From Candidatus Gemmiger excrementipullorum (GTDB lineage: Bacteria > Bacillota > Clostridia > Oscillospirales > Ruminococcaceae), in the NCBI GenBank assembly GCA_019115045.1, contig DXEI01000071.1, positions 1 to 37,801 of the forward strand: DNA of 37,801 nt, in the 5' to 3' direction. Position 1 is the first letter of the stretch; each line of letters begins with the position of its first letter. The translations under genes and the position numbers were made by a program. Below the pieces are notes generated by a model, which did no database searches, was not told the DNA's origin, and saw only the letters and a program-made list of their open reading frames with translations. Positions 31,435-37,801 of the stretch are shown piece by piece.

Positions 31435-32790
31435 ATGGAAAAGGATCTGACAAAGGGCAGCGTGCTGCAAAACATCCTGTATTTCTCGCTGCCGTACCTG
31501 TTCGCCTATTTTTTGCAGACGCTGTACGGCATGGCCGACCTGTTCATCGTCGGCCAGTTTGAGGGCGTCGCCAGCACGACGGCGGTGTCCATCGGCAGCC
31601 AGGTCATGCACATGCTCACGGTCATGATCGTTGGGCTGGCCATGGGCACCACGGTCTGCATCGGGCGGGCCGTCGGCGCGGGCGACCGCCGCCAGGCCGC
31701 CGCCGTGACCGGCAACACCGTCACGCTGTTTTTGGGGCTTTCGCTGGTGCTGACGGCGGCGCTGCTGGCCTGCGTGCGGCCCATCGTCGCCGCAATGTCC
31801 ACCCCGGCCGAAGCCGCCGAGGGCACTGCCCATTACCTGACCATCTGCTTTTTGGGCATCCCCTGCATCACGGCGTACAATATCCTAAGCGCCATCTTCC
31901 GCGGGCTGGGCGACTCCCGCAGCCCGCTGGCGTTCATTGCTGTGGCCTGCGCGGCCAACATCGCGCTGGACTACCTGTTCATCGGCGCGTGGGGGCTGGG
32001 GCCGGCCGGCGCGGCGCTGGGCACGACGCTGTCCCAGGCGCTCAGCGTAGTGGTTGCGCTGGCGGCGATGCTGCGGCGGCGTGCCGGCCTCGCGTTGCGG
32101 CGCGCCGACCTGCGTCCGCAGCGCCGCGTGCTGCGCGCACTGCTGAAGATCGGTTTGCCGGTGGCGCTGCAGGACGGGTGTATCCAGATCGCGTTTTTGC
32201 TCATTACCGTACTTGCCAACCGGCGCGGCCTGACTGATGCGGCGGCCGTGGGCATTGTGGAAAAGATCATCAGCTTTTTGTTCCTGGTGCCGTCGTCGAT
32301 GCTCTCCACCGTGTCGGCGCTGGGCGCGCAGAACATCGGCGCCGGCAGGCACGACCGCGCCGCGCAGACGCTGCGCTGGGCCATTGCCATCGCCGCCGGG
32401 TTCGGGCTGTGCGTCAGCGTGGCGATGCAGTTTGCGGCCGAGGGCGTCGTGGGGCTGTTCACCGCCGATGCGGCCGTGGCGGCGGCCGGCGGGCAGTATA
32501 TGCGCGGCTATATCTGGGACTGCATTTTTGCCGGCATCCATTTCAGTTTCAGCGGGTATTTCTGCGCCTACGGGCGGGCGGAACTCTCGTTTTTGCACAA
32601 CATCCTGGCGATTTTGCTGGTGCGCGTGCCCGGCGTGGCGCTGACCTCGACCTTATTTGCCGACACGCTGCTGCCGATGGGCCTGGCGACGGCCGCCGGT
32701 TCGGCGCTGTCGGTCGCCGTGTGCTGCGCCGCCTACCGCATTTTGCAGCGCCGCGGTGCGTTTGGCGGCCGGCCCTCCGCACGCCTGTGA
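31435..32790 (+). CDS. MATE-family efflux transporter
   Basis: This 451-residue membrane protein of about 12 helices belongs to the DinF/NorM-like MATE superfamily, which exports cationic drugs or metabolites in exchange for Na+ or H+. The start MEKDLTKGSVLQNILYFSLPYL is typical. The VGQFEGVAS, GRAVGAGD and GAQNIGAG stretches are the usual MATE loop motifs in both halves. The ribosome site is weak, since AGGAAG lies 14 bases upstream in a GC-rich leader. The N-terminal homology nevertheless supports this start. It is a single-gene unit divergent from ymfF. The substrate is unknown. Confidence 0.9.
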   Translation: MEKDLTKGSVLQNILYFSLPYLFAYFLQTLYGMADLFIVGQFEGVASTTAVSIGSQVMHMLTVMIVGLAMGTTVCIGRAVGAGDRRQAAAVTGNTVTLFLGLSLVLTAALLACVRPIVAAMSTPAEAAEGTAHYLTICFLGIPCITAYNILSAIFRGLGDSRSPLAFIAVACAANIALDYLFIGAWGLGPAGAALGTTLSQALSVVVALAAMLRRRAGLALRRADLRPQRRVLRALLKIGLPVALQDGCIQIAFLLITVLANRRGLTDAAAVGIVEKIISFLFLVPSSMLSTVSALGAQNIGAGRHDRAAQTLRWAIAIAAGFGLCVSVAMQFAAEGVVGLFTADAAVAAAGGQYMRGYIWDCIFAGIHFSFSGYFCAYGRAELSFLHNILAILLVRVPGVALTSTLFADTLLPMGLATAAGSALSVAVCCAAYRILQRRGAFGGRPSARL

Positions 32791-32816
32791 CTTGTTTGCC
32801 CTAACGCCTATTTACG

Positions 32817-32845
32817 CCCCCTGCCGAGCCGGGGGGTTGCTTTTT
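32817..32845 (+). terminator. Terminator after the MATE gene
   Basis: The stem CCCCCTG/CGGGGGG (32817-32823 with 32830-32836) with a six-base loop is followed by TTGC and five T residues. Confidence 0.75.
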
Positions 32846-32866
32846 CACTGAAGCTAACAACGCCAG

Positions 32867-32898
32867 CGCCCCCGCGCAGCAACCGCTGCACGGGGGCG
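32867..32898. terminator. Strong hairpin between MATE and lysC, no T tract
   Basis: CGCCCCCG pairs with CGGGGGCG and, after one mismatch, GCAGC pairs with GCTGC around an AACC loop. It is the only hairpin after lysC, so it may end that operon, but neither side carries a T run. Confidence 0.4.
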
Positions 32899-32940
32899 TT
32901 CCACGTTCCCTCTATGATTTTGGTTTGGATGGCCGGCGGG

Positions 32941-34146
32941 TCAGTTGATAAACGCGTCATGGATGGCGGCGACGGCCTTGTCGGCGTCCTGCTCGTCGAT
33001 GATGACGCTGATCTTGATCTCGCTGGTGGAGATCATCTTGATGTTGATGTTCTGGCTGAACAGTGCTTCAAACATCGTGGACGCCACGCCGGAGTGGCTC
33101 TGCATACCGGCGCCGACGATGGAGACCTTGGCGCAGTTTTTGTCGACGCTGATCTCACCGCCGCCAAAGCGGGACGCGCCGTTTTGCAGCGCGGCCACGG
33201 CGCTTTCGGCGTCGCCCAGCGGCACCGTGAAGCTGAGGTCCTTTTTGCCCTCGGCCCCGGAGCTTTGCAGGATGATATCGACGTTGATGTTGCGCTGCGC
33301 CAGCAGGCTGAACACCTTAAAGGACATGCCGGGCACGTCCGGGACATTTTTGACCGAGATCACGGCGACGTCGCTGTCCTTGGCCACGCCTTTGATGAGC
33401 ATACCTTCCACGTTTGCTTCCTCCTTCACGACGGTGCCGGGCACCGGGTTGATGCTGGAGATAACTTCCAGCTCGACGTTGTACTTTTTGGCCAGCTCTA
33501 CGCTGCGGTTGTTGAGCACCTGCGCACCCAGCGAGGCAAGCTCCAGCATCTCGTCAAAGGTGATCTCTTTGAGTTTGGTCGCTTTGGGGATCTTGCGCGG
33601 GTCGGCGGTGTAGACGCCCTCGACGTCGGTGTAGATCTGGCAGCGGTCGGCGTGCAGCGCGGCCGCCAGCGCGACGGCCGAGGTATCGCTGCCGCCGCGG
33701 CCCAGCGTGGTGATGTCGTCAGAGCGGTTGAGCCCCTGGAACCCTGCCACCACGACGACGCGGTTGCGGGCGAGTTCGCTTTCGACACGCTCGGTATCCA
33801 TGCGCTTGATGCGCGCGCGGGAATATGCGCGGTCGGTGTTGAAACCGGCCTGCCAGCCTGTCAGGCTGACGGCCGAGACGCCGAGCTCCTGCAGCGCCAT
33901 CGCCAGCAGCGCGATGGAGATCTGCTCGCCGGAGGCCAGCAGCATATCCATCTCCCGCCGGGAGGGGCTGGAGCTGATCTCGGCCGCTTTGGCGATGAGG
34001 TCGTCGGTGGTGTCGCCCTGGGCGGACACCACGACCACCACGTCGTGGCCGGCGTTGCGCGTGTTCATGATGATGCGCGCGACGTTGAAGATGCGGCTGC
34101 GGTCCTTGACCGACGTGCCGCCGAATTTTTGCACGATCAATGCCAT
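32941..34146 (-). CDS. lysC: Aspartate kinase
   Basis: LysC phosphorylates L-aspartate, the first step toward lysine, threonine and methionine. The 401-residue monofunctional enzyme starts MALIVQKFGGTSV and has the kinase motifs VVSAQGDTTD, TLGRGGSDTSA and IYTDVEGVYTADPR. Two C-terminal ACT domains (about 260-400) are expected to bind feedback inhibitors. The ATG has GAGGAGG and AAAGG upstream. It is the last gene of the ACT-hom-thrB-lysC operon, which suggests this isozyme serves the threonine branch. Confidence 0.97.
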   Translation of the reverse strand: MALIVQKFGGTSVKDRSRIFNVARIIMNTRNAGHDVVVVVSAQGDTTDDLIAKAAEISSSPSRREMDMLLASGEQISIALLAMALQELGVSAVSLTGWQAGFNTDRAYSRARIKRMDTERVESELARNRVVVVAGFQGLNRSDDITTLGRGGSDTSAVALAAALHADRCQIYTDVEGVYTADPRKIPKATKLKEITFDEMLELASLGAQVLNNRSVELAKKYNVELEVISSINPVPGTVVKEEANVEGMLIKGVAKDSDVAVISVKNVPDVPGMSFKVFSLLAQRNINVDIILQSSGAEGKKDLSFTVPLGDAESAVAALQNGASRFGGGEISVDKNCAKVSIVGAGMQSHSGVASTMFEALFSQNINIKMISTSEIKISVIIDEQDADKAVAAIHDAFIN

Positions 34147-34181
34147 AAGGGTTCCCTTTCCTCCTCTATACAGCGCGGACG

Positions 34182-35072
34182 TCAGTGGACGACCGCACCG
34201 GTGTTATCCGCCAGAAGGCGGTACACGGTAAAGTGGCGCAGCAGTTCGCTTTGCTGCAATGCGGCGGCGGCCCGGTCAAAAAAGGCCGTGTCCTCTTTAT
34301 GGACGACCGCCATGATGGTGGGCCCCGCGCCCGAAATATATGCCGCCAGCGCGCCGAGGTCCAGCGCCAGCTCAAACACCTCGTCGCCGCCGCGGATCAG
34401 CGGCAGGCGGTACTGCTGGTGCAGCGCGTCCTTGGTGGCCACGCCAAGCAGCGCATAGTCGCCGTCGCAAAACGCCGCCGTGGCCAGCGCCGCGCGCGAA
34501 AGGTTGTAGACGGCGTCCTTGTGGCTGACCATCTGCGGCAGCGCCGCGCGGGCCTTGGCCGTCAGCAGCGGAAAGTCCGGCACGAAAGCCGCGAACGCCA
34601 GCTCGGGGTCAATGTCCTTTTTGACGCTGTAGACCTGGCCTTCGTCCAGGACGCTGGTGACAAAGCCGCCCAGCATGGCGGGGGCCACGTTGTCGGGGTG
34701 GCCCTCGATGGCGGTGGCCAGCGTCAGCATCTGGCGCTTGGTGAGCTTGCCGCCCAGCAGCGCGTTGGCGCCCAGGATGCCCGCCACGATACACGCCGAG
34801 CTGGAACCCAGACCCCGCGCCATGGGGATATCGTTTTTTTGGGTGATGCGCAGCCCGCGCAGCGGGATGCCCAGCTGGTCGTAGACGACGCGCGCCGCGC
34901 GGTAGACCAGGTTGTTGGAACCGGCCGGCACGTGGGTGCCGTCCACCGACGAGATCTGGATGCCGTCGCACTCTTCAAACGTAAAGACATTGTGCATCGA
35001 GAGCGCCAGGCCCAGAGAGTCGAACCCGGCGCCGACGTTGGCGCTGGTGGCCGGAACGCTTACTTGTATCAT
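34182..35072 (-). CDS. thrB: Homoserine kinase
   Basis: ThrB phosphorylates homoserine to O-phosphohomoserine. The 296-residue GHMP-kinase starts MIQVSVPATSANVGAGFD and has the phosphate-binding PMARGLGSSSAC loop. It also has EGHPDNVAPAMLGG and the C-terminal YISGAGPTIMA motif. I chose the ATG at 35072 because AGGGGG lies seven bases upstream and family homology begins there. It is 26 bases downstream of hom. ThrC, which would complete threonine synthesis, is not in the window. Confidence 0.97.
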   Translation of the reverse strand: MIQVSVPATSANVGAGFDSLGLALSMHNVFTFEECDGIQISSVDGTHVPAGSNNLVYRAARVVYDQLGIPLRGLRITQKNDIPMARGLGSSSACIVAGILGANALLGGKLTKRQMLTLATAIEGHPDNVAPAMLGGFVTSVLDEGQVYSVKKDIDPELAFAAFVPDFPLLTAKARAALPQMVSHKDAVYNLSRAALATAAFCDGDYALLGVATKDALHQQYRLPLIRGGDEVFELALDLGALAAYISGAGPTIMAVVHKEDTAFFDRAAAALQQSELLRHFTVYRLLADNTGAVVH

Positions 35073-35098
35073 ATGAGGTCCCCCTCGCTTTGGTGAAG

Positions 35099-36328
35099 TC
35101 AATCGTCCAGCTGCTTGAGCGCCAGCATCAGCTCGCCGCCCAGCACCTGCAGCTTGCTGCGCAGCGCTTCTACCTGCGCGGCGGTGGCGGCCCCGATGCA
35201 GTACCCGGCCTCACCGCCGGCTTCAAACACCGGCGTGCCGGCCCCGGCCACGCTGGGCAGCAGCGCCGCGGCGACGCCGCGCACACGGATGTACCAGCTG
35301 TAGACGCCGGGGTCCTGCAGGGGGGCGGCCGGTTTTGGGGCCGGTCTCCAGAACAGGCTGTCGTGGACCTGCGCGCCCTCTTTGAGCGCGTCGATGACGT
35401 CGGCCACAACGGCGCTGGCCGTGGGCAGCTTGCCCGCGCCTTTGCCGTAAAACACGACGTCGCCCAGCATATCGCCGCGCATGAGCACGGCGTTGAACAC
35501 ATCCTCGACGCCGGCGAGCTGGTTGTGCTCGGGCACCAGCATCGGCTCGACGCCGGCGGCCATGGCGCCGTTCGCCCCCTCGTCGTACCAGGCGATGAGC
35601 TTGATGGCGCAGTCCAGCTTTTCGGCCGCCTGCACATCGGCCACCGTGATGTCGCGGATGCCGCGGGTGGGGATGGCGTCGGGGTAGATATGGTGCCCGC
35701 AGGCCAAACTTGCCAGGATGGCGATCTTGCGGCAGGCGTCGCGCCCGTCGACGTCGTCGCCGGGGTCCTTGGTCTCGGCATAGCCGAGCTGCTGCGCGAT
35801 CTTGAGCGCCTGCGCAAAATCCATGCCCTCGTGCTTCATCTTGGTGAGCATGAAGTTGGTGGTGCCGTTGACGATGCCCTCGATGCGGCTGATATGGTTG
35901 GCCGCCAGGCACTGGTGCATGGGGGTGATGATCGGCGTGCCGCCGCCGACGCTGGCCTCAAACAGGAAGGCCGCGCCGTGCGCCTTGGCCAGGGCCAGCA
36001 GCTCGGCGCCGTAGGTGGCGACCATCTCTTTGTTGGAGGTGCAGACGCTGCGGCCGCTTTCCAGGCATTGGCGCACATACGGGTAGGCGAATTTGGTGCC
36101 GCCGATCGTTTCGACCACGACGCGGACCTCGGGGTCGGCGAGGATGGTGTCCAGCGAGTTTGTAAACAGCGCCGCGTCGGGCGAGGACGAGAAATCCCGC
36201 ACGTCGAGGATATATTTGACTTCGACCGGCTCGCCGGCACGGCGGGCGATGGACGCCGCGTTGCGGCGGCAGACTTCCAGCACGCCGCTGCCCACGGTAC
36301 CAAAACCCAGGATCGCGATTTTTGCCAT
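35099..36328 (-). CDS. hom: Homoserine dehydrogenase
   Basis: Hom reduces aspartate semialdehyde to homoserine with NAD(P)H. The 409-residue protein has the Rossmann GFGTVG at 8-13, the NK (Asn99-Lys100) and EASVGGGTPI motifs, and GIVNGTTNFM. The catalytic region is KDPGDDVDGRDACRKIAIL, with Asp197 and Lys201. Residues after about 343 resemble an ACT domain that is shorter than usual. The expected strand after the RVRGVAAALLPSVAG helix appears missing, so threonine feedback may be altered. AAAGGGG precedes the ATG. It lies 46 bases behind the ACT/HTH gene. Confidence 0.96.
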   Translation of the reverse strand: MAKIAILGFGTVGSGVLEVCRRNAASIARRAGEPVEVKYILDVRDFSSSPDAALFTNSLDTILADPEVRVVVETIGGTKFAYPYVRQCLESGRSVCTSNKEMVATYGAELLALAKAHGAAFLFEASVGGGTPIITPMHQCLAANHISRIEGIVNGTTNFMLTKMKHEGMDFAQALKIAQQLGYAETKDPGDDVDGRDACRKIAILASLACGHHIYPDAIPTRGIRDITVADVQAAEKLDCAIKLIAWYDEGANGAMAAGVEPMLVPEHNQLAGVEDVFNAVLMRGDMLGDVVFYGKGAGKLPTASAVVADVIDALKEGAQVHDSLFWRPAPKPAAPLQDPGVYSWYIRVRGVAAALLPSVAGAGTPVFEAGGEAGYCIGAATAAQVEALRSKLQVLGGELMLALKQLDD

Positions 36329-36374
36329 GGTGTTTCCCCTTTCTATGCGCCGGGCCGCGCCCGGCAGCGCGGCG

Positions 36375-36803
36375 TTACGCCCCGCGGTGTACCTCGACCA
36401 CGCAGGGCTGGTGCGACAGCCGCGTGAGCATCTCCTCGACCGGCATCTGCATGGTGCCGGTGCGGATGGTGACCTCGACCTGGGCGGCGCCGTTTTCCGG
36501 CCGGGACTGCGTGATGGTGACGATGGACGCCCCCGCCGCCGAAATGCCCGAAAGCAGGCTTTGCAGCGCGCCGGTCTTATCCAGCAGGGTGGCTACGACG
36601 GTGATGGACTCGCGCCCGGCCTCGGCGTCAAAGACGGTGTCTTTATATTTATAGAACGCGCTGCGGGAGATGCCCGCCTGCCGGGCCGCGGTGGAGATAT
36701 TGTTCACCGCGCCGGAGGCCAGCAGCTCCTTGGCTTGCAGCACTTTCAGGAACACATCGGGCAGGACGGCCGCATCCACCAGTAAAAAGCGGCGATCGGG
36801 CAT
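36375..36803 (-). CDS. pheB: ACT-domain protein with HTH-like N-terminus, PheB/UPF0735 family
   Basis: This 142-residue protein resembles B. subtilis PheB (UPF0735). Residues about 1-60 hold a helix-turn-helix-like segment (ISTAARQAGISRSAFYKYKDTVF). Residues about 65-140 form an ACT domain (ITVVATLLDKTGALQSLLSGISAAGASI). ACT domains bind amino acids, so it may sense threonine or a related amino acid and regulate this operon; that is inference. The ATG at 36803 has a strong AAGGAGGGG site and follows a good promoter. The first position, ahead of hom-thrB-lysC, suggests a regulatory or co-enzyme role. Confidence 0.88.
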   Translation of the reverse strand: MPDRRFLLVDAAVLPDVFLKVLQAKELLASGAVNNISTAARQAGISRSAFYKYKDTVFDAEAGRESITVVATLLDKTGALQSLLSGISAAGASIVTITQSRPENGAAQVEVTIRTGTMQMPVEEMLTRLSHQPCVVEVHRGA

Positions 36804-36845
36804 ATTGTCCCCTCCTTGCATACAGTTGTAGTCTCGACAAGCTAC

Positions 36846-36874
36846 ATCATACCACCGAAACCGCCGCCGCGCAA
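36846..36874 (-). promoter_or_regulatory. SigA-type promoter for ACT-hom-thrB-lysC
   Basis: TTGCGC (36869-36874), a 17-base spacer and TATGAT (36846-36851) on the minus strand. The leader is only about 40 bases, too short for a T-box or a classical attenuator. Confidence 0.72.
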
Positions 36875-36971
36875 GCGTTTGCCGCACGCCGGGCGCGGTT
36901 TTCGGCATTTTGCACAGCGGCAGGCCCGCAAGGCGCCCCTGTTTTTGTGCAGCGGTCACGTGTGCGCGCCA

Positions 36972-37014
36972 CAAAAACAACCCATCCCCCGTCCATGGAC
37001 GGGGGATGGGTTTT
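36972..37014. terminator. Terminator after the penicillin-binding protein, 34-base palindrome
   Basis: A perfect 34-base palindrome (36979-37012) begins AACCCATCCCCC and is centred on CCATGG. On the minus strand it is followed by G and five T residues, ending the PBP gene. TTTT at 37011-37014 could also stop plus-strand transcripts. Confidence 0.9.
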
Positions 37015-37026
37015 GCGGGTTGGGTG

Positions 37027-37801
37027 TTACGCCGCAGGCTGGGCTGCGGGGTCGGTGGCTGCCGTCGCGCCCTCGGCGGCCTGCTGGGCCAGCTCGGCGA
37101 ACGGATCGACTTCCGGCGCTGCGTAGCTGTCGTCGGGGAGGTTATCCTCGGTATAATAGCCGGTCGCGCCGCCGCCGGAAACGATCGCACCCGTCGTGGT
37201 ATCGAACTGGCGGGTGATGACGCCGTCCGGCATGGGGAACTCGGCGGGCTCCTTGTCGGCCTGCAGTTCCTCCATCAGGCTCTTCCAGACACGCTGGATG
37301 GGGCTGCCGTTGCGGCCGCCCAGGTCATACATATTCGTCGGCCGGTCAAAGCCCCACCACAGGGCGGTGACGTAGTAGGGCGTCATGCCCGCGAAGGTAT
37401 AGTCCTTGTAGTTGCTGGTGGTACCGGTCTTGGCCACGGCTTCGATGCCCTCGCTGTTGGGGGCCATGCCGCTGGCGGTACCGCCGCTTCTAAGGACGTT
37501 GGCCATCATGCGGTTCATGATATAGGCCGTCGTCGGCTCAATGGCCTGGATGGTGTTGATATACTTGGTGTTGTCCAGCACTTCGTTGCCGCGGTAGTCG
37601 GTGATCTCGGTATAATAGTGCGGCGTGGTAAAGGTACCGTCGTAGAAGATGCTGTGCGCACCGGCCAGTTCCACCGTCGTCATGCCGCGGCTCTGCGAGC
37701 CGAGCACCAGCGGGCCGAGGTCCATATCGAGTTCCGCGTCGATATACTGGCAGTTGAGCGTATCGTGCACGAAGTTGTACAGGAAGTCGGCGCCGACCAT
37801 G
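37027..37801 (-). CDS. Class A penicillin-binding protein, C-terminal part (runs off the window)
   Basis: Only the last 257 or so residues are present; the gene continues beyond the right edge. The KTGTTSNYKD motif (Lys124 of the visible part) is the third transpeptidase motif of penicillin-binding proteins. The MTTVELAGAHSIFYDGTF and RRYNP-like linker before it match bifunctional PBP1A-type enzymes, which polymerise and cross-link peptidoglycan outside the membrane. The SxxK and SxN motifs would be expected off-window or at the edge. After the transpeptidase domain, an Ala/Pro-rich tail ends QPAA. A strong palindromic terminator follows the stop codon. Confidence 0.9.
   Translation of the reverse strand, partial: MVGADFLYNFVHDTLNCQYIDAELDMDLGPLVLGSQSRGMTTVELAGAHSIFYDGTFTTPHYYTEITDYRGNEVLDNTKYINTIQAIEPTTAYIMNRMMANVLRSGGTASGMAPNSEGIEAVAKTGTTSNYKDYTFAGMTPYYVTALWWGFDRPTNMYDLGGRNGSPIQRVWKSLMEELQADKEPAEFPMPDGVITRQFDTTTGAIVSGGGATGYYTEDNLPDDSYAAPEVDPFAELAQQAAEGATAATDPAAQPAA

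Noticed and set aside
1-37801. CRISPR array, transposase, toxin-antitoxin pair or phage module
   Set aside because: No regularly spaced repeats, no recombinase or transposase motifs and no defence-gene neighbourhoods were seen on either strand.

Overview
This GC-rich window looks like a chromosomal core segment from an anaerobic, gut-type member of the Firmicutes, probably Oscillospiraceae/Ruminococcaceae near Faecalibacterium, Gemmiger or Subdoligranulum. The evidence is Clostridia-style gene content: pyrB with a separate pyrI, a modular [FeFe]-hydrogenase, AsnA, Mini-RNase III behind obg, the ymfF/ymfH peptidase pair and a PheB-like ACT regulator. Strong Shine-Dalgarno sites and SigA-type promoters with mostly 17-bp spacers also fit. 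The genus is an inference from protein resemblance, not a database match. There are no CRISPR arrays, transposases, complete prophage genes or obvious islands.

Layout. 1-2550: an unassigned left edge, then rarA and an alpha/beta hydrolase on the minus strand. 2520-5432: a two-faced promoter launches nth, a GntR/UTRA regulator, pyrB and pyrI. 5489-9206: a hydrogenase operon, made of a NuoF-tail/GltD-like flavoprotein fusion plus a [FeFe]-hydrogenase. 9280-11559 (minus): a ClpA/ClpC-type ATPase without the middle domain. 11642-16322: a heterodimeric ABC exporter pair and asnA. 16352-16679: a small membrane-protein gene broken by a frameshift. 16816-22245 (minus): ftsE, ftsX, an M23 hydrolase, a 37-residue membrane peptide, an S41-family protein whose catalytic serine is replaced, rsmA and tRNA-Thr. 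22310-23683 (minus): an RsmF-type rRNA methyltransferase. 23788-23937: an Asn/Thr-rich 49-residue peptide. 24000-26464 (minus): rplU, rpmA, obg, mrnC. 26493-31231 (minus): ymfF, ymfH, lgt, folD. 31312-32845: a MATE exporter. 32941-36874 (minus): the threonine branch (ACT/HTH protein, hom, thrB, lysC). 36970-37801 (minus): the 3' part of a class A penicillin-binding protein.

How the genes fit together. Most are housekeeping genes in tight operons. The ftsEX-M23 cluster should couple division to peptidoglycan splitting. The lysC-hom-thrB cluster carries aspartate to O-phosphohomoserine. The rplU-rpmA-obg-mrnC cluster serves 50S ribosome assembly and 23S rRNA maturation. The hydrogenase pair probably links H2 and NAD(P)H metabolism.

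I did not find a convincing wholly new system. The observations most worth a second look are the apparently inactive S41 protein in the ftsEX operon, the hydrogenase partner fusion, the interlocked divergent promoter at 2520-2551, a tRNA promoter written into the last codons of rsmA, and two or three uncharacterised small proteins.
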